Shown here piece by piece: positions 45,956 through 56,385 of a DNA stretch of 64,000 nucleotides. The DNA comes from Gautieria morchelliformis. Lineage: Eukaryota; Basidiomycota; Agaricomycetes; Gomphales; Gomphaceae. The stretch is taken from assembly GCA_015179125.1 (NCBI GenBank), contig WHVA01000348.1, positions 1 to 64,000 of the forward strand, in the 5' to 3' direction. Below the pieces are notes generated by a model. It saw only the letters and a list, made by a program, of their open reading frames with translations, was not told the origin of the DNA and did no database searches. Position numbers and translations under genes: made by a program. Numbering within the stretch: position 1 is the first letter of the stretch; every line of letters begins with the position of its first letter.

Positions 45956-46968
45956 TCAATTCTGTGAGCTGATAATCTGGTTGACCGTGAGGAGCTCGTG
46001 GATAGTGATTGTGCTGGAGTATGTGTTTATTGTGAATGTGAGAGCGGGAGTGGGGTAGATGGTGGGGATGGCTGTACGAGGGGTGAACGCGGGAGGCGTA
46101 AGAGTAGGAATGGGTGTAGCCAGAGTGGGGGGGAAGGGGGAGAAATGAGGGTGGGAATGAGGGTGGGAGTGGGGAGAGTGGGGGCGGGAGTGGTAGGAGT
46201 ACGGGTGGGAGGAGTAGGGGCGAGAGTGTTGGGCGTGAGAGTGGGACGAATGGGGGTGAGAGTGGTGGGAGTGGGGGTAGCGATGGCGATGACGATAGGA
46301 TTGAGAATGAGTGTAGGAACTGGAGAAAGACCAGGATATTTCCAGTCGTCCCTCATCGAGCCCTGACTCGGCTATTGCGGAAAACACAACAGGCGACCTG
46401 ACCCAAGTATGTTCAGTACTAAGTTTAACTGGAGGCAACGCCACAAACATGTCCAGACTTCCGAAAGAGCAGGTAGGACATTCGTCTGCGGTCTCAAGAG
46501 ATTTAGGGCAAACAATCGTAGTTGTAAGTAGTGTAGTCATGCGTACCCTGTACCTCCGCATGCACCGACTTGCCGTTCTTCATGTTGATGATGCGAACGT
46601 GCTTGTGGCACATCTTACTGTGATACTGTGCCTGGTTGATAGCAACTACGTAGTCGGCGCGGGTGTTATACGAACCGCACGCGCCTGACAAACGTATATG
46701 TCTTATTAATTGTCTTCAAGTCGCAGCTCTGCACACCTAAGCCAGGGATGTACCATGTGCCTTGCCCGTGGAATATATGTCTTCTGACGGGCTCGAGCAA
46801 CGAAGCAGCGTGGTTATGGATGTTTTGCGAAGGGGCTGAGTCGGAGGCCAAGGTGGCTTGGGACGCTGAGGAAATCAAAAGTAGGATTGACAGGAACAAC
46901 AGTATGTTGGATAAAGGAGTGTAGGTGGCCCTGTGATCGAAACGAAACGACCTTGAAAGCATGTGCAT
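45956..46968 (-). CDS. Secreted double-psi beta-barrel protein with His-rich tail
   Basis: Exons 46968-46737, 46684-46547, 46485-46449, 46397-45956; 282 residues. A basic N-terminus and a hydrophobic segment (LSNILLFLSILLLISSASQA) form a signal peptide or anchor. The barrel has GTWYIPGLGACGSYNTRADY, then VVAINQAQYH, CHKHVRIINMKNGKSV, VQDECPTCSFGSLDMSPVVF and LEISWSF. This is the RlpA-like/expansin-related fold seen in fungal barwin-like proteins. After the barrel come about 130 residues rich in His, Ser, Pro and Tyr (units such as SHPHSHPH, HSRPYS), encoded by the AG-rich tract at 46050-46320. Relatives usually end soon after SWSF, so the tail is an addition. Function is unknown; cell-wall or metal binding are possibilities. 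The alternative start at 46962 is two codons downstream. Confidence 0.8.
46050..46320. repeat. Purine-rich low-complexity tract (plus strand)
   Basis: Plus strand is almost wholly G and A with scattered T, in units such as GGGAGTGG and GGTGGGAG. On the minus strand it encodes the His/Ser/Pro tail of the secreted protein. Unequal replication or slippage probably expanded it. Confidence 0.8.
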
Positions 46969-47443
46969 ATTAACAAGTCCAGAAAGACAGACGTCGCTGG
47001 ACGTTGCGGATAGAAAACCGAAAAGCATTGCGGCTGGACTCACGTGACCGCGTTATGGTCTGCCGCATTTGGCATGTGAATTACCTAATTTGGAAGGAGG
47101 CTGGAAGCATGAGCTACAACACCCTCAGGGCAGGGATTGGAAAAATAACAAAGTACAGAGTTCCAGCCTCAAATACGCTGGGATAGCGGTGAGAGGGAGC
47201 TGTGGGGTTAGGGTGTGGTGACGTTAGCTCACCAGTTGCGCAGGCGCGACCCTGCTCGGCGGCTGCTCTCTCTCCTGCTCGTGTCGCAATTACTGTCATA
47301 TTATGCTTACGCTAGGTACTGTACGTGGTGTCTCAATATCAAGTGATGTGCTATGTGCTGTCAGAGGGTCTCGTGTGCTCTACTGAGTAGGGAGGCGCCC
47401 GCGGCTACGCTGGACGCTGGGTGCCGGCACACTATCTCATAGT
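46969..47443. other. Spacer between secreted protein and ASK1
   Basis: Promoter side of the secreted-protein gene and 3' side of ASK1. No gene recognised. Confidence 0.45.
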
Positions 47444-49211
47444 CTAATTGAGTTCCTCCGATTTCCCAACATGCGGCGTAGGACTCTGGTCGACTTGCGC
47501 GTGCGGATTGAGCGACACTGCACCGGGGTGAGTGTCGTCGATTAGCGCATCGCGCATTAGTGTAAGTCTTGGTTTAGCTTCGCCGCCTTGGCCGATCAGT
47601 CTCGCGCCAAACACGGTCTCTTCCTCCGCCGGCGCAAATGACTCATCTTGGTCGAATGAATCTTCGACCCCCCCTTGCGTTCCAGCTACAAATATGTGTG
47701 CGAGGGGGTGCCTGGCGGCCCGAACCGCTTCGTCCTCATCCTCGTCGCTACTCAGACTTTGCTGTGAGCTTGCAAATGAATCGTCCGCCTGCGCCCGAGC
47801 ATTGTTTTGAGTGGCAAACAAAAACCCAGCAGATGGGTTTGACTCGTCGTGCTCTGAAGAGTCGGAGTCAGATTCACTGCCTATAGACGGCTCATTCTCT
47901 GTGGTTTTTATGGGACTGTGCAAACGCTTGGCTGAGCCAATCCTTCTGCCGACGGCACTATCAACGAGATCACGGCCGATGCGCTCTGCAGCCACCCGTG
48001 CTGGAGTTGGCATCAACTTTACTGGGGAAGCCCGGGGTCGCGTCGCCATCGCAAACTGCATTGTCACTGGAGGCGACAGGCCTTCTGGGAATAGATCGTC
48101 TGACGAATCGGAGTCATAGCCATTATTGGCGGCGTTCCGTTTGGTGTTAGAAGGGCCTGGGGTGCGCAGGCCGCGTGACTTGGCGGGCGACGGTTGACGG
48201 AGGTCCACAAGGCCATTCCATTGCCTGGAACTGGTGCTAGAGGGGAGGAAAGGATTTCTAGGGGTCCTGAATCGTCTTAGTGTTTGACCTGCTGGCGTAG
48301 AGGTGGTTGTGTCCGAAGCAGAAGCCAAGGCTGCATTCTGGCGGAGAACGTTCTGACGCAAAGGTGACTTGCCTTTCCGGCTGGTGCTCGGAATCATCCG
48401 GCCTGCTTGGCTTCCTGGTTTTTGATGATGAACTGACTGGGTAGCCCTGTGACCGGAAAAGGCGCCGGTGTAACTGCCATGCATTGGGGAAAAAGATGGA
48501 GCGGAGGAGGTTGAAGGATCGCCTTGTACTTCTCGGGTCTCCTCATGAGTGAGGTCCCTTACCTGCCTAACCAGTCGTTCAAAAGGTGATTCGATGGAGG
48601 CTGCCCAAGAGTCATCCTCTTCATTGTCTCCCGGAAGTTTTACAGAGGCAGGATCCCGAGTGAGGGGGGTAGAGGATATTGGAGCGCCACGAACAAAAGA
48701 ATCCTCTGGCCGGTTGTCATTCGTGGGCGTCGCGATGGATTCCTGAGATTGTTCATCGACCACGCTATCTTCCCCGGAATCCTCTGCCGGATAGAAAGAT
48801 GAAGTATCGGACGCAATAGGGATGCGAACCTGGGCAGCCGCCTCATAGAATGACTTCCAGAACTGATTGTACAGTCTGAGACACGTGATACACCACATAT
48901 CCTAGCCACCTACCTTCGCAGCTTCGCGCACAGGTTCCGTGCCTTCCGCGTAGCGTTTGAACGCGGGAAGGAGTTTGGTCGCTATAAGGTGTTGGATGCG
49001 CGAGAAATTCGCATCGATATTCTGAACAGGCTTAGTGGAGGATAGGCAAACAACAACGCCTGCAGAATACCTGAAGTCTGATTGTTATAAGCTGATCGAT
49101 TTGGTCAATCTGGTCATTGATCGAGGCTGTAGCATCTAAACCTGGAACCGTAATAGACGTGGGATCCGGGTTAGGTGTCCAGTGTTGAGTGCGTGGCTTG
49201 GGTACACTCAT
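47444..49211 (-). CDS. ASK1: DASH/Dam1 complex subunit Ask1
   Basis: Outer-kinetochore protein that couples chromosomes to spindle microtubules. Exons 49211-49071, 49021-48914, 48862-47444; 555 residues. The conserved N-terminal helices are INDQIDQIDQLITIRLQ, then NIDANFSRIQHLIATKLLPAF and REAAKFWKSFYEAAA. The central motif LSPPVTMQFA (about residue 350) is a known Ask1 signature, followed by TPARVAAERIGRDLV. The rest is Ser-rich with many Ser/Thr-Pro sites, in line with CDK regulation in yeast. It diverges from aconitase with 120 bp between start codons. Confidence 0.88.
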
Positions 49212-49331
49212 CGCGGTGTGACATCGGGTGACAGTCGTCATGATAGAACCTCGTGATAATTCGGACTTCCGACTCCGAGTATTTTGCACCTTTCCATACC
49301 AACTTCATTCTCATTCTCGCTGTCGAGCAGG

Positions 49332-52250
49332 ATGCTGAACATTTCCAATCGGGCGGCCACCCTCGCTCGATGCATGCAGCGTCTGGCTGCAGGCATGGCC
49401 ACCGCAGCTCCGCGTATTGGCGATACCAAAGTGGCAATGTCTAACCTGGAGACCGGTAAATTTATCAACTACCAACGAATAGAGGACAATCTCGCTATCG
49501 TTCGTCAGAGGTAAGTTCCCTCTCTCGTCATCTTGGTCTATATTCACTCGTACATAGGCTGAATCGTCCGCTCACTCTATCCGAAAAAATCTTGTATGGC
49601 CACCTCGATGATCCTCACAACCAGGAGATTGTTCGCGGCATTAGTTACCTCAAACTCAGGCCTGACGTGGGCTCTGCACATCTACTTGTTTTAATCTGCA
49701 TCTTGACATGGTGTACTGCAGCGTGTTGCGTGCCAGGATGCTACTGCACAAGTTTGTGTAAGCTAAGTTAGTAACCTCAATGCTGATTTTCCCCCATTAG
49801 ATGGCTCTCTTACAATTCATGTCCGCTGGAATGCCCACTACTGCTGTCCCTACGACTGTGCACTGTGACCACCTTATCGAAGCCCAAGTTGGCGGCGTCA
49901 AGGATCTTGCTCGAGCTATCGACATGAACAAGGAGGTTTACGACTTTTTGGCGACTGCAACAGCGAAAGTAGGGATACAACCGTCTGTTTCCTTTCATGA
50001 GCTTAATTGGTTATTAGTACGGTATTGGATTCTGGAAGCCAGGTTCAGGCATTATTCACCAGATCATTTTGGAGAACTATGCATTCCCCGGTGGTCTTAT
50101 GATTGGTACCGACTCCCATACCCCAAATGCTGGCGGTCTGGGAATGATCGCTTGTGGCGTTGGAGGTGCAGATGCGGTGGATGTCATGGCTGATATACCA
50201 TGGGAGCTGAAGTGCCCTAAGGTCATTGGCGTTAACCTTACTGGCAAGATCGGAGGCTGGACAACCCCCAAAGATGTGATTCTTAAGGTTGCAGGTATTC
50301 TCACGGTCAAGGGCGGTACAGGCGCAATCGTTGAATACAAGGGCTCCGGCGTCGACTCGATTTCGTGCACGGGCATGGGTACCATCTGCAATATGGGAGC
50401 AGAAATTGGAGCAACGACCTCTCTTTTCCCTTTCAACCATCGCATGACCGATTACCTCACCGCTACAAAGCGCCCTGATATTGCGAGATATGCCCAGCAG
50501 TTCTCGCACAACCTGCGGGCTGACAACGGAGCTGAATATGACCAGGTCATAGACATTGTGAGTTAGCGTTGCTCAAGCTCTCTGATTTTGCTTAGTCTCT
50601 CCAGAACCTTTCTGAACTTGAACCCCACATCAACGGACCATTCACGCCAGACCTCGCTACCCCCCTCTCCAAGTTTGCTGAAGAAGTCAAGAAGAATAAC
50701 TGGCCGCAAGAACTTAAGGTTGCTCTCATCGGTTCATGCACCAACTCATCTTATGAGGACATGACTCGCTCTGCATCCATCGCCAAAGAGGCTGCCGCAC
50801 ACGGTCTTGAGACCAAGTCCAAGTTCACCATCACCCCCGGCTCCGAGCAGGTCCGCGCCACCATCGAGCGAGATGGCCAGATCGAGGCCTTTGAAACGGT
50901 TGGTGGGCTTGTACTCGCTAATGCATGTGGTCCATGCATCGGGCAGTGGGACAGGCAAGACGTCAAGAAAGGAGAAGCCAATTCGAGCGAGTTCTTTTGC
51001 TCTTTCAACAAATTTATTTACTTATCTCATCCTAGTCATCACCTCGTACAACCGCAACTTCACCGGCCGTAATGACGCCAACCCCGCGACTCACGCTTTC
51101 GTTGCTTCACCGGATGTTGTGACTGCATTTGCTTTCGCCGGCGATCTCACTTTCAACCCCCTTACGGATACTCTCATCGGTTCGGATGGCAAACCTTTCA
51201 AGTTCTCGGATCCCTCCGGTTTCGAGCTTCCTCCAAGAGGCTACGATCCCGGTGTCGACACGTTCCAACCACCACCTGAGGACCGTGCGGCTGTTCTGGT
51301 TGCTGTCGATCCGAAAAGCAACCGTCTCCAGCTGTTAGAACCTTTCGAGCCCTGGAACGGTAAGACGCCTGAAGATCTCCCCATTCTGATCAAAGTCAAG
51401 GGCAAGTGCAGTAAGCGGATTCTTGTCTTTACATTATAGTCTACGTTGCCCTAATCATGCGTCTAGCCACTGATCATATTAGTGCTGGTGGACCGTGGCT
51501 CAAGTACCGTGGGCACCTGCAAAACATTTCTCGTGGGTGTCTAATCAATCACTCGCAAATGACAGACCCGGCTCACGTGGTCTCTAGAGAATTGCCTGAT
51601 CGGTGCTATCAACGTAGAGAACGACGAGGCGAACAAGATCCAGAACAAGATCACGGGTGAATGGGGACCCGTCCCTGCCACCGCCGCCTACTACAAGAAC
51701 CACGGCAAGCAGTGGGTTGTCATTGGTACGTTAGTTGTACCCTACGTTGCGCGAGTATGCTAAGAGCTCTCAGGTGATTCCAACTATGGCGAGGGGTCCT
51801 CTCGTGAGCACGCTGCCCTCGAACCGCGCTATCTCGGTGGACTAGCCATCATCGTCCGCTCGTTTGCCCGTATCCACGAGACGAATTTGAAGAAGCAGGG
51901 CATGCTGGCGCTGACATTCGTCGATCCGGCGGACTACGACAAGATACAGCCCGACGACAAGGTCGACATTCTTGGCCTCGAGTCTTTCTCCCCGGGAAAG
52001 AACTTGACGCTCGTCGTGAAGCACAAGAACGGATCCAAGGAGGTGAGAAATTGGACACTAGTTCTCTACGAGGCGCGGGGTCTTTGTTAACATTGTCGTT
52101 TCAGGAACTTTCACTCGCACATTCATTCAATGAAGGGCAGATTGAGTGGTTTAAGGCAGGCAGCGCTCTGAACTTAGTGAGTAATGAAGATTGGCGTCTC
52201 GTCAGTTGTATCTGACATGTTAATAGATGGCGAAGAAGGTGGTAAACTGA
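49332..52250 (+). CDS. Aconitate hydratase, mitochondrial
   Basis: Interconverts citrate and isocitrate in the TCA cycle. Exons: 49332-49510, 49558-49666, 49722-49751, 49801-49968, 50018-50557, 50605-50986, 51036-51410, 51467-51532, 51588-51725, 51774-52042, 52105-52176, 52227-52250; 783 residues, a normal length. The N-terminus ([19 protein letters not shown]) looks like a mitochondrial presequence. The [4Fe-4S] ligands are C387 in [11 protein letters not shown] and C450 and C453 in [29 protein letters not shown] and [14 protein letters not shown] are active-site segments. The intron at 50987-51035 needs a GC donor: TCG A|TC gives [11 protein letters not shown], as conserved. One exon is 30 nt and the last is 24 nt. 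Confidence 0.95.
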
Positions 52251-52405
52251 GCATTTTGGTACCAGTTGGTCGACCCTTTATTCTGCATAGATCTTGTGCA
52301 CCTTTGTAAACTATGCCTTTTATCGAAGGCTGCAATAAATCAAGGAATGGAAAACAGGGACATGGTGTGTATAATACGTTGTGAAGTGAGTCAGCTAGAT
52401 ACCAT

Positions 52406-53770
52406 CTATGAAACATCAAGCATATCATGTGTCCATCGCGTTCTACGCACGGAGACGCGCATTACGCTCAACATGGCCATCACAAATGACCATTGAGAGG
52501 CCAGTCGGTAAAGGACTGTTCTCCCGGTGACAAGATTGCACCAGTGATGAAACCACAACCGGACAAGACGCCTTGTGGCTTCTCGACGATTAAATGCACG
52601 TTCATGGTCGCGCGAAGGCGCCAGTGGACGAGAGAAGAACTGGAGCAAAACTGAGGATCTACAGCCAGGACAAGGTGGAGTGGTAGTATGTAACGTCGCG
52701 AGAGATCTAAGAGGAGCATTGGTCAGAGATGAAGGGCCGGAGAGATCTTCAGTGAGGGTGAAAGTCGGTCGAGTGACCAGCTGGGATTCAGACGGCCGCA
52801 TCCACGGCAATTCATGAGGAAACCTTAGATGTTGTGCCAGATGTGTGAAGCCTGCTGCCTCCAAAATAGCTCGTGCCCGTTTCCTAGTGGCCTCGATTGG
52901 AACTGCGTGCTGGAGTTCAACACGTTCAGGAACGGGATGCATCCTCTGCTGCCGGTACGCTGCATGCCATGAAAGGAAGCATGAACGGTGTGCGATGTGC
53001 TTTTGGGGTGCTGTAGCGCAGAATGCCTCAAGTGGGCCTAATACATCCAATGGGACGGACGTCGTGGCCATGGAGGATATGCTCGATATGGATTGCGAGA
53101 GAGAGGTGTCAGCTCCCGCTCCTGCACATATCAGACATTCTTGTTCCTCGTCATCCTCATCACCCTCACGTGGTCGAAGCTCGTCGCCGCGGACGAAAAC
53201 GTCTCCAAGCAGGGCTCGATTCTTACTATCACGACGCTTTTTCACAATGTCAACGGCGAGGAAAACTGAAATACGCTCTGCTTCGTGCACTAGCGAAAGC
53301 AACAGAGAAGAGATAAATACTTGTGGCCATTTGATAGGCCTGAACCCGGATGTCGAGCGGGGGATTGGCAACGTCGTCAAGAAGGGAGAGAAGAGAAACG
53401 GAAGTAATGGCTGCTGAAGTATCTGAAGAATGAGGAAAGCAGTCTGCAGATATCAAAGCGGAGGAGAACGATGAGGTTCCGAATGGAAGATAGAGGAGAT
53501 GCTCACAGCGATGTCGACGACGCCCATGGAAGTTCTTTCCGTATCATCCATTTGTACATCGCGTTGACCACTGCGTTTGAACCAAGCTACGATCCTCTCT
53601 CTCCATGTGACATGAGCAACAGGTGCAGGAGATTCATGAACAAGCCGCTCATCACGGCCTGGAAGGGCGGGCATGAGAAGAACAGTACGGAGATGTGTAA
53701 GTCCTTCGACCCATGACGACAACGCAAACGCGAGTGCAGCTACCCGTACACTAGGGGAACTCAAACTCAT
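52406..53770 (-). CDS. RING-like membrane protein
   Basis: Starts at 53770 (MSLSSPSVRVAALAFAL) and ends at 52406. It has hydrophobic segments near the N-terminus, an acidic stretch, then ECLICAG, a spaced CATAPQKHIAHRSC and, later, PPCPGCRS. That order suggests a RING or RING-variant zinc site of a membrane ubiquitin ligase, but spacing is unusual. The simplest model is two exons, 53770-53507 and 53413-52406, 423 residues. An alternative with introns at about 53478-53432 and 53329-53275 keeps a more natural frame (LLSLLDDVANPPLDIRVQAY). Both are open, so residues about 88-140 are uncertain. The C-terminus has LWFHHWCNLVTGRTVLYRLA, another possible membrane helix. Confidence 0.55.
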
Positions 53771-53985
53771 ATTTTCAACGAGGTGCGCGCTGCTGAGAAG
53801 TTGACCCACGTGACCGTCACTCGGCGGCACGATTCGTAAGCTACAAGGACGGTACCGAACGCGACGGGGGTACTGGGGGATCTTGGGAAAGTCGAACAAG
53901 CTCAGAGTGTATAAATTCGCAACGTCACATTCTTAAAGTTCAACTACATCTCTACACCACACACGTTTGAGCTTGGCGATGTTAT

Positions 53986-54598
53986 CTAGTAGGGGCGAGC
54001 CGCAGCCTGGCACTGCAGGTGGAGTAAGTGTCTACTCGCGCCAAGACATGGATGTAAAAAACATACAGCTTTCAACTGCTCAAGATACCAGGAGCAAGAC
54101 TGAACATCAGCAGCCTCAAGGCACCTTGTAAAGTCTTGGTGATCGGGTAGAGTATTGAGTTCATAACGTCCCAAATCTGGATACATGGCACATTACCTTT
54201 AGCCTGAACATCGCAGCTAATACCCTGGTTCTGCTGCTGAACGGGCGGAGCAGCAGGTTGCTGGGCGGGCTCGGTAGTGGCTGCAGAAGATCCGCCAAAA
54301 AGCATACTAGAGAGCCCATGGCCGATGGTACTGCCGATTGCGACACTGCCAGCAGTAGCTGCCATCTGTGCAATCATTCCGGGCTGCTTGCCTGCATCGG
54401 CGGTGGCACCAGGGTGTGGGACAGGTGCTGGGGGTGCCTGCGCCGGAACGGGAGGGGTAGCAGTGGTAGACGCACTACGGGACTGGGGCTTTTGAGGAGG
54501 AGGGGCAGCGGGACGAGCCGCAGGACGAGAGCGAGACTGACGCTGCAGACAATGTCAACGAGAATACTGAACTTGTGAAGGCTACGACGCACAGGCAT
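53986..54598 (-). CDS. Mix17/CHCHD2-like twin CX9C protein
   Basis: Mitochondrial intermembrane-space protein of the CHCHD2/CHCHD10 family. Exons 54598-54593, 54542-54197, 54134-54067, 54012-53986; 148 residues. The first coding exon is only ATG CCT; splicing gives MPRQSRSRPAARPAAP, the Arg/Pro-rich start usual for the family. A hydrophobic segment (MAATAGSVAIGSTIGHGL) precedes the CHCH domain, whose cysteines are C112-X9-C122 and C131-X9-C141. The last cysteine lies in the final 27 nt exon. It diverges from an mL45-like gene with 64 bp between start codons. Confidence 0.88.
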
Positions 54599-54662
54599 TA
54601 TAAGGGTAAGATGTTGGTGGTATGAGAAAGTGTCGATAAGCGCCCAACATGCAAAAATCCCC

Positions 54663-55789
54663 ATGTTTGCCTCACTCAGTTGCCGACTGCCCCTGCATCT
54701 TGGTCCCCCACTGCGAACAAAATGCTTTATGACCAGGAGGCACGTCGCCACAAAGACGCGCCAGGCAAGGGAACCCGTAGGTGCACAGGAATCCTCCCAG
54801 AGGAGATCGAAAGATTCCTCAAAGTGGTGGAGGGTGGCAAGCTTGGCTTCGACCCATGGGCAAACCGACTACCTCTCTTTGGTGAGGGACGTCATGCTGT
54901 TACGCGCCTGGTGTTGTTTACTGTCTTATGTCAAGAAAAGACCTGCACGTCCCGACATCTTTATCCTCGCTTCCCAAGGATATGAGTGTACGAGACCGCT
55001 TGTCATATTTACGTTCTGGCCTGGAGAACAGGCTTTCCAATATCGCATCGTTAGTTTGTCAGACCTGCATCGTGGATATGTTCAAGCCTGCATCTAGGAT
55101 GTTTCGCATAGCCAAAAACCGTTCGTTTCCGTGGAATCCCAAAACACGGGCCTACTCCCTTGAGATATTCCGCACCTCATCTACGAAGTCAGGAGCTTAC
55201 TTAGAACCCTTGCGACACATTGCACTCGATTCTTACCAGCAAATAAACACAGCTATTGCAGTGTAAGTTCCTTCACGTCTAGAGTCTTAGCATGAACGTA
55301 TACCTGATTATCTTCTCTGTTAGAAACGATGTCAGGACCCTGCGCAATTTGACTGATGGCGCGTACAGGCAGCGAGCGTTAGCAAGAGCGAAAAGTCTCC
55401 ATACAGCCCTGTCCAAGAAGGCGGCTTCACGTACAAGATATGTGTGGCGGCTTCACTCCCTGGCGTCCCCCGTGACATGTGTCTCTGTCCGAGGTCAACA
55501 AGGTCATTTTGGTCGGACAGCACCGCTATTTGGTACTCGATGGGTTATACAGGCATGCATGAAGCTTGACACATGGCAGGTCCGTACCGTGAGCGCATTC
55601 ACAAACCACCGCGTTCATTCTCGCCTGTAGAGCCTTGCAACAATTTCGCCGTCAAGTTCATCGGAACCTGCACCGAAGCGCGTGCTCGAATACCTGGTCC
55701 TTGAAAAACGCATGTGGTACGATGAACCTTGGGTCGTGCGGGATCAACTTTGGGAGGGACTGCCTATCCAGCCTCAGCGCGTGGATTGA
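54663..55789 (+). CDS. Mitochondrial Mba1/mL45-like (Tim44-like) protein
   Basis: Model: 54663-54881, 54979-55262, 55324-55579, 55631-55789, 305 residues. The N-terminus (MFASLSCRLPLHLGPPLRTK, then MTRRHVATKTRQAREP) is a clear mitochondrial presequence. The C-terminal half (YVWRLHSLASPVTCVSVR, FGTRWVIQACMKLDTWQ, KRVLEYLVLEKRMWYDEPW, VVRDQLWEG) resembles the Tim44-like fold of Mba1/mL45, which links the mitoribosome to the inner membrane. The region 54700-54980 is open in all three frames and several splices are possible: the acceptor at 54979 was chosen to enter MSVRDRLSYLRSG in frame. Its 97 bp intron is longer than usual. The C-terminal half is firm; the join to the presequence is not. Confidence 0.55.
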
Positions 55790-56385
55790 TACAGACCCTA
55801 AGAACATTAATGGTGATGCTATAAACTGAACACCGCTATCGCATAGTTCACGAACCTCATCTTGAATATATAACCAGATCGCATCTCAGTGTCACGGAGG
55901 CGTGGTGACTCCTTTCGAAGGGTATTCGATAGTCTTCCAATAGTGGCGCGAGATCATATCGTGCACAGTAGTGTGGTTGGAGGCGTGCCGTGAGGGTGTA
56001 CTTCGTTTTGCTTGAATTATCAATGATTAACTGAGTTTGGCTGCCGAATGTCTGCTATACTAGCACCGCTGTGGGGCTTCCGCCTGCACTTTAACAAAAG
56101 GTGGACTAGTGGGCTTCCTTGCCATGTGTCGCCTCGCCAATAGAATGATGTGGTCCATCCTCTTTTTCCTGAGAGCCACGGCCTCGTTGTCCATGATGCA
56201 ATGAGAAGTTCAACTCCTCACACGTTATATCCCCTGATCATTCATTCATCCCCTACAGTGCAACATCGATATCATACACCGTGCATAATGCGCCCGGGCC
56301 CGCCAAAAGCAAAATTATGATTACTAGAAAAGAGAACCATACGCCGCCACGCCATACCACACCTCAATGAAGCATTGCTCCATTA
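55790..56385. other. Spacer with one arm of a direct repeat
   Basis: No gene. Contains the downstream arm (about 56020-56160) of the diverged repeat flanking the MFS gene. Confidence 0.5.
56020..56160. repeat. Flanking repeat, left arm
   Basis: Shares ordered words with 59075-59215: TGTCTGCTATACTAGCACC against TGTCTGATATACTGGCACT, then TTAACAAAA against TTGACAAAA, then CTTCCTTGCCATGTGTCGCC against CTCCTTGCCATGTATTGCCC. Same orientation. Confidence 0.55.

Noticed and set aside
46027-46356. Pro/Thr-rich frame in the purine-rich tract
   Set aside because: Another frame of the low-complexity tract; the His-rich frame is the one continuous with the secreted barrel protein.
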